Shown piece by piece: positions 9,216 through 20,029 of a DNA stretch of 64,000 bases. Position 1 is the stretch's first letter; each line of letters starts with the position of its first letter. The notes under the pieces are model-generated. The model was not told where the DNA came from, ran no database searches, and worked only from the letters and a program-made list of their open reading frames with translations. Origin of the DNA: Amoebidium appalachense (taxonomy: Eukaryota > Ichthyosporea); contig CAVNZM010000012.1 of assembly GCA_963693365.1 (NCBI GenBank), forward strand, positions 3,596,001-3,660,000. Direction: 5' to 3'. Position numbers and translations under genes: made by a program.

Positions 9216-9606
9216 TCTACGCGCACACCCACACCCACAGATAGAACATAGGGGCTATGAGCTAGGTTACACGGGTCCAGGGACACGGAGCTCGGGAAAA
9301 ATCGGGGCACTGGGGCTGAGTACAAATTTTCGCAGGCCAACTACGGCGCCCGCGCGCGCCAAGAATAAATGTCCCTACACAAAGACGTTATTCTGGCCAC
9401 TGCACATAATTTTACTCCCCCCCCCCCCATCCCTCGAGCCTCCCCCCCTTACACTCACCTAGCACTCCCTCCCCCCCCCCCTTCTTCTCACTCTGTATAC
9501 GCCCACACCCGCGCGTGCTCGGGCATCCTCTGCACAGGGCCCCGCTGCCCTCCCTGCAAACCCTCCCTCGGGCCCAGCTGCCCTACTCTAACCCCCCGGG
9601 GCCCTG

Positions 9607-9655
<49 letters not shown>

Positions 9656-9990
9656 ATGCCGGGATCTCCCCGAGGGTGCCCAACCCTTGCTAACCACCCC
9701 CTTCCCCCGAGGCTCAGCCCCGGAGGCCCGCCCGCTGCCCCAGCACCACGTTGACACCTCCCGCCTCCGGGAGCTGCTGGCCCCCCAACCCAGCCCAATC
9801 ATTCGCCGCGCAGCTCCTCCGTAACCAACTTCCCCGGACCCGACGACTCCGACCTTACCTGCAACCGGAGCCCTGCCCCTTCCCCTTCTGGGTCCACAAG
9901 TTCAGTATCCCTTCCCCTGGGCTCACCCCCCCCCCCCCCCCCCCCCGCCCGGCCCCCCCCAGATCTCCCCTTCCGGAGCAACGCTGGCCG
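9216..9990 (+). other. C-rich spacer where RT would be expected
   Basis: Between the gag-like stop and the recombinase there is only Pro-coding, C-rich DNA, including a ~47-base C tract at 9608-9654 and another at 9927-9945. No RT motif (for example YxDD) is visible in any frame. Confidence 0.6.
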
Positions 9991-9991
9991 A

Positions 9992-11024
9992 TTGGCCCCC
10001 CACTTTGCTCCGGCCGAGCTGCTTCGTGCCACCACTACCCTGCAGGAATGCCAGGCCCTGAGTCTCAACCTCGACTCTCGGGCCTTTTACTCCCGGGTGC
10101 AAAAAGTGTTCATCGATTTTTGTGTGGCATCTCGGCTGCCATCCTCCGCCGGGTCCTCCCTCCCGGCCTCCCCCCACACCGTGCAGCTTTTTCTCGCCTG
10201 GTGTGCCCAACGAGGGGTACAGGCCTCTTCCTTGGCCTGCTACAATTCGGCCATCAACAGACTCCACCTCGACATGGGCCTCCCTGCTCCCTACCCCCAC
10301 GACAAGTCTCTGGCCTGGTTCCTCCGAGGGGTGGGCAGATGGCAGCTTTCTCACAACATCCGACCCCGATCATCCACCAGGGAGCCCCTCCTGCCCTCCC
10401 ACCTCAGCCTACTCCATGGCCAGTGCCCCACCAACGCCTCCTCGGCCAATCTACGGCTATGGACGGCCCTCATCGTCGGTTTCTGTGGTCTCCTCCGTTC
10501 GGGGGAATTTACCTCCAAAACCCTGACTTCCTTTGACCCGTCCCGTCACGTTAAACGGAAGGACGTAACCTTCAGCTACACCCCCTCCGGTACTTTGTCC
10601 CATGCCACCCTCCACCTGCCAACCTCCAAGACGGATGTACAGGCCCGAGGTGTCAACGTCACTCTAGCTGCCCTGCCCCTCACCCACTTCTCCCCAGCAC
10701 ATCTCCTCCGGCAGTTCCTGGATACAACGTCCGGTCAACCCGACGACCCCCTGTTCAGTCTCGGTGGCATTCCCTACACCAAGGGTGCTTTCTCTGCCGA
10801 CTTCCGTGCCCTCCTCTCCCGGGCAGGCCTCTCACCCTCCCGGTTTGCCGGCCACAGCCTCCGCATAGGGGGGGCCACAGCACTGGCTGAGGCCGGGGTC
10901 GACGACTCCCGGATCAAACAAACTCGGCAGGTGGTCCTCCGACTGTTTCCTGATTTATACCCGACTTCGTCCGGCCTCCATTGCTGCCACTACCACACGT
11001 GTATTCGCCTCTATTCTTAAGTGA
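9992..11024 (+). pseudogene. tyrosine recombinase of the Ngaro-like element, frameshifted
   Basis: No ATG at the 5' end of the frame (the first usable codon at 9992 is TTG), so the N-terminus is uncertain. A SAM-like core-binding region (VFIDFCVAS, LFLAWCAQRG, YNSAINRLH) precedes the catalytic domain. Catalytic residues: first Arg in GFCGLLRSGEF, Lys in LPTSKTD, HxxR in GHSLRIGGATAL. One extra base in AAACAAA at 10916-10922 then shifts the frame. The last motifs are read one base over: LGRWSSDCF (Trp) and LIYTR, with the nucleophilic Tyr, ending at TGA 11022-11024. The uncorrected frame ends at 11020 without the Tyr, so it is inactive as it stands. Family role: integration of the circular element DNA. 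Confidence 0.82.
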
Positions 11025-11052
11025 AACCTTTGGAGCAAGCATACTGCTCTCG

Positions 11053-11141
11053 TGCCGTGGTTTACAACCATTGCAGGTTCACTTTCGTCCAAGGGGATGT
11101 CCCCCTAGAGGCAACACACGTCCCGGAGTAGTTTTCATAGA
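11053..11141 (+). repeat. B1 repeat
   Basis: Begins GCCGTGGTTTACAACCATTG and ends GTAGTTTTCATAGA. Matches B2 at 11624-11711 with one or two differences. It abuts A2 directly. Confidence 0.85.
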
Positions 11142-11488
11142 GGTTGTATTTGTGGAAATTATTGACATAAATATTTTTTCTGGGTAAACACGTAGGATGG
11201 GTGTTCGGTATCAACATAACCATGTAAGCTTCATTTCGTGTTTTAGCAGTTCGCGGTTGGCTGCCCGCACACGGGCACCTATTAGCCAATCAAAACATCA
11301 GATTCCACATATCACTAGACCGAGTTTCGATTGGCTCGGATCAGATTTCACATATCACTAGATCGATTTTTGATTGGCTCAAATCGGTAGGCTTGGGTAT
11401 ATAAGCACGACAGTTTTTAGCAGATCAGCAAGCTACAAACACATCTTCTGTGTTTAGCACTCACAGCCTTACAGCTATATATTCCTTT
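11142..11488 (+). repeat. A2 repeat
   Basis: Near-identical to A1 (for example GTATTTG for TTATTTG, GGCTTGGG for GGCTTAGG). Followed by 135 bp of unique sequence before B2. Confidence 0.88.
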
Positions 11489-11623
11489 TTCACCCACCCA
11501 CCTACACCCACACTCAACCCCCATTGATCCACACATACGTGCTGTTTTTTCACGGGGCGAAGACTTCCCCCTTTTTTTGGGCACAAGGACCTCACGGATC
11601 AATAAATTGATGTCTGGGGGCTT

Positions 11624-11711
11624 GCCGTGGTTTACAACCATTGCAGGTCCACTTTCGTCCAAGGGGATGTCCCCCTAGAGGCAACACACGTCCCGGAGTA
11701 GTTTTCATAGA
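11624..11711 (+). repeat. B2 terminal repeat
   Basis: Second copy of the B repeat. Its last base borders the resumed LTR sequence ATGAAACCACTTATG. Confidence 0.85.
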
Positions 11712-12433
11712 ATGAAACCACTTATGTATCTATTAGTTACATCATATATTTATACATGTTATTAACATAACACGTCTAAATATAAGTATTCCTAATAGTT
11801 GAGGAACATAGAACAATGCTACGTCGTGGGAAAAGAAGAAAAACAAATGAGGATAGAAAGGAATGCAATGGGAAAGGAATCGAATAGAATTAATGAGGAA
11901 TCTAGTTTACTATATTTGGGAAAATATAACGAGATCTGATTGGACAACTTATTTAGACATTGACGCAAACAACAATACGTGTGCGCGGGCTAAATAGCTC
12001 GATGTGTACACAGATCTAAGATATCTGTGCACACGGAAACAGAAAGGAAAGAAAGGAACTTAACTATTAGTTCACAGTATACATTTATACATGTTTTTAT
12101 CATAACACGTCTAAATATAATTATTCCTAATAGTTGGAGAACATAGCACAATGCTACGTCGTGAGAAAGGAATGGGAAAGGAATGTAAGTTACTATATTT
12201 GGGAAAATACAAACGAGATCTGATTGGATGACATATATAGATTTTGACACAAACGACAATACGTGTGCGCGAGCTATGTCGGTCGATACGTACACAGATC
12301 TAAGATATCGGTGTACACGGAAACAGAAAGGAAAGAAAGAAAGAAAAGGGAAAAGGAAACGAACAACAACAAACTAATAAACAAATGTAAAACTCAACTT
12401 CTAAGTCTTGCCGTTAATCATGGGTAGATGACA
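11712..12433 (-). repeat. left (3') LTR, inner part with internal duplication
   Basis: Continues the LTR after the Ngaro-like insertion and ends TGGGTAGATGACA. It holds two successive versions of the same ~350-bp segment (11712-12059 and 12060-12415). The first matches the right LTR at 19597, the second matches the solo LTR at 17863-18601 better. Confidence 0.8.
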
Positions 12434-13130
12434 TCCCCACTCAAGGGTTGAAAGTTGGGTTCTCGTGGAGTTTGTTGATGTGACTGTTGATGTCAATACT
12501 CTCACACTTGTAGAAGCAGGTGCCGTGACGTCACAGTCAATTTTCCCCACTCGAGAAGACAATTGGAGAAGACTTGAAGTGGCAAGCCGGGGAAAAAGAC
12601 CAAAACGGAAGAAGCACACAACGACGGTTGCCTCGGAAGACTTGGAACATGACGGTAGCCAACGACGATATATATATAAAAGAAAACACTAGTGTATGTG
12701 TGACGTGTTGGTGGCTAATATTTTATACTGGGGCCCACCCAGATAAACACAAGGCATGAACATCTTGTGGACTGATTTATAGACTGGTGGTCAACCAGTT
12801 AAGACACGGGGAAGGTACGTCCCGAGGACTAGGTTTAGACTGGCAGTCAACCAGCACGCCATGGCTATATATATTTATTTATACTGGGACGCCATCCCAG
12901 TTCGACATATACATAAGTCGAATATAAAGGAAAACCAATATATATGGTGGTATATAAATAAACGACGGATGGTGGAGAAGAAATTCCCCACTGAAGATGC
13001 ACACACTGAAGATCGATGAAGACAGCAGTAGACTTTCGTTGGGAGGTGTCTCTACACGGTGATGTGTAGACCACTGGCCAGGGCCCCAACCTACTTGAAG
13101 ACCACTGTAGATGAACGGGGGGGGGCACAC
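12434..13130 (-). other. copia 3' untranslated region with polypurine tract
   Basis: Lies between the RNase H stop and the 3' LTR. On the minus strand GAGTGGGGA directly precedes the LTR, as a polypurine tract should. Short direct repeats of the type gactggcagtcaaccag occur at 12781-12860. Confidence 0.6.
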
Positions 13131-14984
13131 TCAGTCACGAAGACTGAGGGAAGCACGGTGCTGCTCGAGGGAGGGCCCAGGCAGGGCCTTGGTGAAGATG
13201 TCGGCCACATTGTCCTTGGTGGACACGTAGGTGACGACCACATCCCCACTCTTGATCATGTAGTCCTTCGTGTTGTGGTACCGGACCGCAATGTGTTTGG
13301 TCCGGTGCTTGATGCTGTTGGTGTGCAGGAGGGCAATGGTGGACTGGTTGTCACAGTAGACGGGGGTGGGGTCGGTCATCGGGTACTACCCGAGTTCACG
13401 GAGGAGATCACGGTGCCAGATGACGTTTTGAACAGCAGCATTGATGGCCAGAAGCTCAGCCTCGGTGGTGGATGTTGCCGTCACGGGGATGGACTGCAGC
13501 TTCGAATACCATGTGATGGGGAAGCCCTTGAAGAAGATGACGTATCCGGTGGTTGAACGACGGGTGGTAGGGCAGTTAGCAAAGTCGGCATCAGAATAAC
13601 ACTCCAGCAGGGGGGTGTTGTCGTCGGATGCAGACTTGTCGTAGTGGAGGCCGAGGTTGGATGTGCCGATGAGGTACCGAACAACACGGAGCAGACATTC
13701 CCATGCAAGTTTGGTGGGGTTGGCACTGAATCTGCCGAGGTAGCCGATGGCAAAGGAGATGTCGGGCCGGGAACAACGAGCAACCCACAAAAGACGGCCG
13801 AGGAGTTCACGGGATGGAACCTTGATGGGTAGTGAGTCGTTCTCGTTGATGGTGATGACGGTGCCGACGGGAATGGAAGTGGCCTTGGGGTTGGCATCGT
13901 TGAGGTTGAAGTCTTTGACGATGTCGTTGATGTAGGACTGTTGAAGCAGCTTGAGGTGACCGGGGGTGTGGTGAGCTGGGTGCCGAGGAAGATGTGGGGG
14001 AGGTCGACCTTGCAGAGAGCTGACTTCATGATGTGGTCTACTAGGTCCTGGGTGTGGGAGGAGTTGGCCGTGCAGATGATGATGACGTCGTCCACATAGT
14101 TGCCAGTGAGGATGATGTCACCGTTGGGGAAGGACTTGATGTAGACACAGGGATCTGAACGGAGACGTTCGAGACCGTGAGCAAGGAGGACCTTGTCGAA
14201 GTACTCATACCAGGCCAGTGATGCCTGTATGAGGCCGTAGAGTGCCTTCTTGAGTTTCCGGACCTTGTGCTCGTTGCCGGGGGTGATGAAGCCAGGTGGT
14301 TGCTCAATGTAGATGTCTTCTTTGAGAGGACTGTTGAGGAAAGCCGTGGAGACGTCGAGTTGATGAATCTCATGGTTGCCGTCCACACCGATGGCAAGGA
14401 GGGCACGGACGGAGGAGGACATCACTACGGGGGAAGAGGTGTCACCGTAGTCAACACCGTAGACTTGAGTGAAGCCCTTTGCAACACCACGAGCCTTGAT
14501 CTTGGTGTCACCGGCTGAGTTGAGGACTTTCTCAGTCACAATCCACTTGAACTTGATGATGTTGGCATCAGGGGGGGATCAACGACGTCGAATACATCCT
14601 TGGTGATGAAGGCTTGGTACTCGGAGGTGAGGGCAGCTATGACGGCATCACCATTGGGACCGTTGCAAAGCTTTTGTATGCCCTTGGGTAGTTGGTCAAT
14701 GTTGATGGTCGGGGCTGTGATGCTGACCAGTGCCGTTGATGGCTTGGTGAGACGTGCAGACCGACGAAGGTTCGGCTTGGGGGGGTCCTTGAGGGGGGTG
14801 GAGGTCGGGGAGGTGTTGTAGGCCGGGACAGGAGCATGGAAGCCAGGAATGGGACCTGTGTTGAGGGGGGCATCGGTGTCCACAGGGCTGCTCGAGGCCG
14901 AGTGGAAGGTTGGGGACCCAGGACGAACCGGGGTCATGTAGCCGGGTTGATGTACACCAAATGGGGGTGCCGGCAGCAAAGGTT
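13131..14984 (-). pseudogene. copia reverse transcriptase-RNase H, broken
   Basis: On the minus strand: connection region (FGVHQPGYMTPV, LRRSARL), then RT with RGVAKGFTQVYGVDYG, VSTAFLNSPLKEDIY, LKKALYGLIQASLAWY and the active site YVDDVII, and finally RNase H with YSDADFANCPTTRRSTTGY and VYCDNQSTIALL plus a tail KHIAVRYH...DNVADIFTK. Lesions: a frame change at a run of five G at 13962-13966, an in-frame TAG at 13386-13388 between the two RNase H blocks, and separation from integrase by the SINE/solo-LTR block. A frame change also separates the connection region from RT near 14540. Confidence 0.88.
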
Positions 14985-15276
14985 GATGTTGGAAGATGGT
15001 ATCGTTATCCAGTCCGATCGCATGAATCAGATCATGATCGGCTGGTGGCCTGCGAGATCTTAACCGATCTCGTAGCTCAGTTGGTAGAGCACTCGACCGG
15101 AGATAGAGGGGTCGCGGGTTCAAATCCCGTCGGGATCATCTTTTTCTCATCCTCTTCTCGCTGGGGTAAAAGCCAGCACGCCTTTACTGGCGTCATCACA
15201 ACCATCGGCAGTGGTTAGGTTGTGATCTCAAGGCTAGCAAGATCGCTAGTCTCTGCACCAGGACAAAATCCAAAAT
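14985..15276 (+). repeat. tRNA-derived SINE-like unit, copy 1
   Basis: About 290 bp from ATGTTGGAAGATGGTATCG to CCAGGACAAAATCCAAAA, repeated almost exactly at 15356-16580. Contains a tRNA-like segment with intact Pol III A and B boxes. It sits in the copia polyprotein between the connection region and integrase. A GTTG at both outer edges of the pair may be the target duplication; this is weak. Confidence 0.6.
15066..15138 (+). tRNA. tRNA-like sequence (SINE head), copy 1
   Basis: Folds as a cloverleaf: acceptor GATCTCG with CGGGATC, D-arm GCTCAGTTGGTAGAGC, T-arm GCGGGTTCAAATCCCGT. The anticodon arm CTCGA/TAGAG has one mismatch, loop CCGGAGA gives GGA (Ser) but lacks U33, and there is no long variable arm as real tRNA-Ser has. 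Likely a tRNA relic acting as Pol III promoter, not a working tRNA. Confidence 0.45.
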
Positions 15277-15435
15277 GGTAGCATGAACAGAGGTTCAGTG
15301 GGGACTAAGGGGGCAGTCCACCCTAACCTGATTCTGCGATTCGTCCTGAGTGGGGATGTTGGAAGATGGTATCGTTATCCAGTCCGATCGCATGAATCAG
15401 ATCATGATTGGCTGGTGGCCTGCGAGATCTTAACC

Positions 15436-15508
15436 GATCTCGTAGCTCAGTTGGTAGAGCACTCGACCGGAGATAGAGGGGTCGCGGGTTCAAATCCCGT
15501 CGGGATCA
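15436..15508 (+). tRNA. tRNA-like sequence (SINE head), copy 2
   Basis: Identical in all 73 positions to copy 1 as far as I can read it, with the same missing U33 and mismatched anticodon stem. Confidence 0.45.
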
Positions 15509-15576
15509 TCTTTTTCTCATCCTCTTCTCGCTGGGGTAAAAGCCAGCACGCCTTTACTGGCGTCATCACAACCATC

Positions 15577-16506
15577 TGTTGTAATACGTTATATTTACAT
15601 ATGGTAAGATCTTCTCAGTTTGTGTTATGTTTCAGTTCATATGCTTAGTGTAAATGCCACACTCCTATTATGTAAAGTGTAGCATCGATCTCCGATATGC
15701 TTGTATACTTGTAATCGTGTGGTATCGGCTTTAATCGTGTGTTGTAATATCGATTAGAATATTTATATGTGTGTACACGGATCCACCCACTCAGGGAGAG
15801 ACGTGTACATGTTCGTGTGTACATAAATATCTCTGGTTATAGTTATGCTATTACTATCTTGTTTGTTGATCTGTGCTCTCTTTTCCTTTCTCTTTCTCCT
15901 TCCTTATTTTCTTTTCTTTCTCTCCTTGTCTTCATGATGTGTATAATCGTATTTCTTTTCTACTAATATATGTTAGGTAGATTTGTGTTACTTAATACGT
16001 GTTCATTGGACGGTAACACACTTAGGCTACACTTAGAATAGCATGTGTGTTTAGACTTCATTAATTCACTTTAGTTTTCATGTGTTGCCGGGCTTTAACC
16101 AATCATCAAGGTTAAGTGTGATATGTCTGAGTCTTTGCAGTATGTCATAGGTTAGAACTTCCTTAATGATGACACGAGTTGATCTTAACTAGTGTCTGTG
16201 TCCTATCGTGTACGTCTCCGCGTACCGGATCTCTCTGAAAGCAATTGGTTCTTAGTGATTGGTTTCTATTAGAGATAGATCTGATTTCCGACTGGTCGGA
16301 AATCATGTATGGATTGGACTTAGAGGAATTTCAGGTATTTATTCGAAGATCAGAATAAATTCAGTTCAGTCGTGTCTAAACATTGATGTCTGTTGTGTAC
16401 ACTGCTCCGATCGTTCCGTGTTTTGTTGTTGTGTGTGTCTGTGGTGTTTTCACACTGCACCACTGTGTCTCTCTGCTTTCATCCCAAATACTTATACAAT
16501 TTAACA
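15577..16506 (+). mobile_element. solo LTR of a second LTR family
   Basis: Starts TGTTGTAATACG and ends CAATTTAACA, flanked by the 5-bp duplication CCATC (15572-15576 and 16507-16511). The first SINE copy shows the empty site (ACAACCATCGGCAGTGG). 930 bp, no coding capacity. Orientation cannot be fixed from the sequence. Confidence 0.85.
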
Positions 16507-16580
16507 CCATCGGCAGTGGTTAGGTTGTGATCTCAAGGCTAGCAAGATCGCTAGTCTCTGCACCAGGACAAAATCCAAAA

Positions 16581-17857
16581 GTTGTTGGCCGGTGGGGGGT
16601 GGGCTCGGGGGAGGAACTGGTTCGACTGGGGCTGGGTGCTTGTGCCAGGACGGTTGGGTGATGACCACCGACGGAATTTCATCGTCGTCGTCGGAGGGGG
16701 GGTCCATTGTCGGCAGATCGGTTTTGGGGGGATCGGGGACCTGATTGGTGCTGCTCGTGAATTTTGACTCGTCAAAGATCACGTCACGGCAGATCTTGAC
16801 TTGGTTGCTGGCATGGTCGAGGATCTTGTGTGCCTTCGAGTGCATATCCCAGCCGACGTAGGTGCCGACTCTGACGGTTGATGCAAGCTTGTTCCTCTTG
16901 GATCAGGGAACATGGACATAGGCAGGGGAGCCGAACACGTGGAGCTGGGAGACGTCGGGTTTGAAGCCGTGGAAGGCCTCGAAGGGGGTGTTGCCGTTGG
17001 CAGCAGATGACGGTGTGACGTTGATGATGTAGCCAGCATGCTTGAGAGCAGCAACCCACAACTTGGGAGAGAGAGGTAACCGTTTGTCCTTGTCGGCATG
17101 GAGGAAGCAACGGACTGTCTCTTGGAGGTCTCTCATCTTCCGTTCAACGACACCGTTGTGCTGTGGTGTGTCGACGGGGGCAAACTCCATGATGATGCCT
17201 TTCTGCTTGCAGTAGGCTTCGGTGTCCCTTGATGTGAACTCGGAGCCGGAGTCAAACCGAAGATGGGTGACGATCTCAGGAGTCTGACGTTCGACTGTTT
17301 CAACGAGAGACTGGATGTAGCTGAGGGTTTCAGCACGGTTGTAGAGGGGGAACACGGTGGTGTAACCGGTGGCATCACAAACACACACGAGAGCAACCTT
17401 GTAGCCGCCGTAGGAAGCACAGGGAGCTTCGAAGAAGTCCAGGTTCCACTTAGCGCCGGGGATGGTGAAACGGGAACGGGTGCCCGGAATCGGAGCCTTG
17501 GTGGTCTTGCCAGACATGCAGCCGAAGCAGTCACTGTTGTCGGTTGACTTGAGGGAGGGGGGCATGCCGATGACAAGCTCATCCTTGGCCATTCTGGTGA
17601 CGGTGGATAGGGCTCGGTGGCCAAGACGGTTGTGCCAAAGGGTAAGGTCGTCGTTCTGTTGAGTCCTTGCTGTGTAGGCTTGGACCCACGGATGTTGAGG
17701 AGTCTCAATCACGTAGTCAGTGATGTAGTAGAGCCCGTTGAGGGGGGTGAGGTCGGAAATAATGTCACCGTTACGGCTGTAGAGGAACGACGGATGGATG
17801 TCTGCATCGTCACAATGACCAAGGAGGCCGGCAGTGGAGGCCATGGAGGCAGACACG
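16581..17857 (-). pseudogene. copia integrase region, nonsense mutation
   Basis: Minus strand, from the edge of a solo LTR. GAG-pre-integrase HHCC motif (WHNRLGH...CFGCMSGKTTKA), integrase catalytic core with LDFFEAP (Asp), RFDSGSEF (Asp) and HNGVVERKMRDL (Glu), then GYIINVTPS and FGSPAYVHVP. An in-frame TGA follows at 16903-16905; coding similarity resumes directly after it (KRNKLAS, GWDMHSKAHKI, VKICRDVIFDE). D-D-E residues are all present. Confidence 0.88.
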
Positions 17858-17862
17858 AGGAA

Positions 17863-18601
17863 TGTCATCTTCACTTGATTCACGGCAAGACTTAGAAGTT
17901 GAGTTTTGTATTTGTTTATTAGTTTGTTGTAGTTTGTTTCCTTTTCCTTTCTTCCTTTCTTTCTTTTCCTTCTGTTTCCGTGTACACCGATATCTTAGAT
18001 CTGTGTACGTATCGACATACTTAGCTCGCGCACACGTATTGTCGTTTGTGTCAAAATCTATATATGTCATCCAATCAAATCTTGTTTGTATTTTCCCAAA
18101 TATAGTAACTTACATTCCTTTCTCATTCCTTTCTCACGACGTAGCATTGTGCTATGTTCTCCAACTATTAGGAATAATTATATTTAGACGTGTTATGATA
18201 AGAACATGTATAAATGTATGTTGTGAACTAATAGTTACATAAGTGGTTTCATTTTGTTAAATGTTTCCGTGCTTTTATCAGAAGTTTCTTTCATTAGAGG
18301 ATTGAGTTTTATATTCTATGTGTCGACAGACATTTCGATCGATATATTTTACACTCATAGTTTTCGTCTTTCTGATTGGAAAATAGAGTTTTCGTTCTTT
18401 TGATTGGTTTATCGTTTTCACATTCCCAAGTATAAAAGGGACTTCATCTTGGAATAAATATCAAGCAGTCGTATTCATTTCCTATGGTTCCAGAAATCGT
18501 TCCACCTCTCCGGTTGTGTTTCTCCCGTGTGTCTCTGTGTTGTGTATAACATAACACCCATCTGTGCTCTCTGCTTCCCCGTTTACCCACACAAAATAAC
18601 A
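17863..18601 (+). mobile_element. solo LTR of the copia family, opposite orientation
   Basis: 739 bp, TGTCATCTTCAC...CACAAAATAACA, flanked by AGGAA on both sides (17858-17862, 18602-18606). It is the reverse complement of the host element's LTR type, without the extra duplicated segment. It splits the protease-integrase junction (YVPESLSFL | LVSAS). Confidence 0.9.
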
Positions 18602-18606
18602 AGGAA

Positions 18607-19188
18607 GGACAGTGACTCGGGTACGTAGAGGGCGTTGATGCTGCACTTGGTTGAGTTGCCGTTGTAGTGCAGGGTCATGTTGATGATGCCACGGTGTGTG
18701 GCATTGACGGTGCCCAGGCCTTGAATGGGGATGGGGGTACACGGGGTAAGGGTGGAGAAATACTCCTTGATGGGGCAGATGTGTGCATTGCAGGCGCTGT
18801 CCCAGACGGGGTCGTCACGGTGTGGTGTGCCGGTGGAGGAGATGAGTGCAAATTGCACACTCTTGTTGCCTTTCTCCTGTTTGGCACGACGAGCAACAGC
18901 ACAGCCAGGTTCTGGGCAAGATGTGATGTGGTGGGGTTCATGGCAATAGGAACACTCCACTCTCTTGTTGTTGTGCTGTCGGTTACGGTTTTCCCTGTTA
19001 CCACGGGGGTAAGGGGAAGTTGAACGGGGGCCGGATGACTTGGAAGACTGACGATGATCACGGGAACGGGACGGGGAGCGGTGAGGTGTACTCTCACGGC
19101 GAGGGATACGGTTACGGAGGTCACCGGGCGGGAGCATCCTGCTCTGAAGTGCTCGAAGAGGACGGATGTACGACGGTTTGTCAGTCAT
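18607..19188 (-). pseudogene. copia gag remnant and protease
   Basis: ATG at 19188 (MTDKPSYIRPL). An Arg/Ser-rich stretch leads to a zinc knuckle CSYCHEPHHITSC. The protease then shows VWDSACNAHICP, where copia proteases usually have DSG or DTG, followed by GTVNATHRGI and ALYVPESLSF. Only ~90 residues precede the knuckle, so the structural part of gag is missing. Broken at its 3' end by the solo LTR. Confidence 0.8.
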
Positions 19189-19233
19189 GGTTGAAGCAGA
19201 GTTGCGCAGTGGAAGCGTGCTGGGCCCATAACC

Positions 19234-20029
19234 TGTTATTTTGTGTGGGTAAACGGAGAAGCAGAGAGCACAGATGGGTGTTATGTTATGCACAACACAG
19301 AGACACACGGGAGAAACACAACCGGAGAGGTGGAACGATTTCTGGGACCATAGGAAATGAATTCAACTGCTTGATATTTATTTCAAGATGAAGTTCCTTT
19401 TATACTCAGGAATGTGAAATCGATAATAAATGCTAAGCCAATCAAAAGAACGAAAACTCTTTTATCCAATCAGAAAGACGAAAACTATGAGGGTAAAATA
19501 AATCGATCGAAATGCCTGTCGACACATAGAAGATAAAACGCAATCTTCTAATGAAAGTAATCTTCTAATGAAAGTACGGAAACATTTAACAAAATGAAAC
19601 CACTTATGTATCTATTAGTTCACATCATATATTTATACATGTTCTTAACATAACACGTCTAAATATAAGTATTCCTAATAGTTGAGGAACATAGAACAAT
19701 GCTACGTCGTGGGAAAAGAAGGAAAAGGAATGAGGATAGAAAGGAATGGAATGGGAAAGGAATCGAATAGAATTAATGAGGAATCTAGTTTACTATATTT
19801 GGGAAAATATAACGAGATCTGATTGGACAACTTATTTAGACATTGACGCAAACAACAATACGTGTGCGCGGGCTAAATAGCTCGATGTGTACACAGATCT
19901 AAGATATCTGTGCACACGGAAACAGAAAGGAAAGAAAGGAAAAGGGAAAAGGAAACGAACAACAACAAACTAATAAACAAATGTAAAACTCAACTTCTAA
20001 GTCTTGCCGTTAATCATGGGTAGATGACA
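19234..20029 (-). repeat. right (5') LTR of the copia element
   Basis: 796 bp, TGTTATTTTG...GATGACA, uninterrupted. It shows the pre-insertion state for the Ngaro-like target site at about 19593 (AACAAAATGAAACC). Followed by TSD GTATG at 20030-20034. Confidence 0.92.

Larger units (their letters stand above)
7674..11711 (+). mobile_element. Ngaro-like tyrosine-recombinase retroelement lacking RT
   Basis: Split direct repeats in the order A1 (7674-8018) - coding - B1 (11053-11141) A2 (11142-11488) - B2 (11624-11711), the arrangement known for Ngaro/PAT/VIPER-type YR retrotransposons. It carries a gag-like and a tyrosine-recombinase frame. No target-site duplication is seen: the left junction AACAAA and right junction ATGAAACC are adjacent in the uninterrupted LTR at 19590-19600. 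This fits recombinase-mediated insertion of a circular intermediate. The reverse transcriptase/RNase H expected between the two frames is absent. Confidence 0.85.
15356..16580 (+). repeat. tRNA-derived SINE-like unit, copy 2, interrupted
   Basis: Same unit as copy 1, with the final part (CCATCGGCAGTGGTTAGG...CCAAAA) displaced to 16507-16580 by a solo LTR. An 80-bp spacer (15277-15355) separates the copies. Confidence 0.65.
7317..20029 (-). mobile_element. Ty1/copia-type retrotransposon with nested insertions
   Basis: Bounded by LTRs that start TGTTATTTTG and end GATGACA, with a 5-bp TSD GTATG. On the minus strand the internal order is gag zinc knuckle, protease, integrase, reverse transcriptase, RNase H, which is the copia (Pseudoviridae) order. 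A polypurine stretch (GAGTGGGGA on the minus strand, 12434-12442) precedes the 3' LTR. The element is dead: in-frame stops at 16903 and 13386, a frameshift near 13962, most of gag missing, and three classes of younger insertions (Ngaro-like, solo LTRs, SINE-like). The two outer LTRs still look only a few percent diverged. Confidence 0.9.

Noticed and set aside
15066-15508. Two functional tRNA-Ser genes
   Set aside because: Anticodon stem mismatch, no U33, no long variable arm, and both lie inside a repeated unit within a dead retrotransposon.
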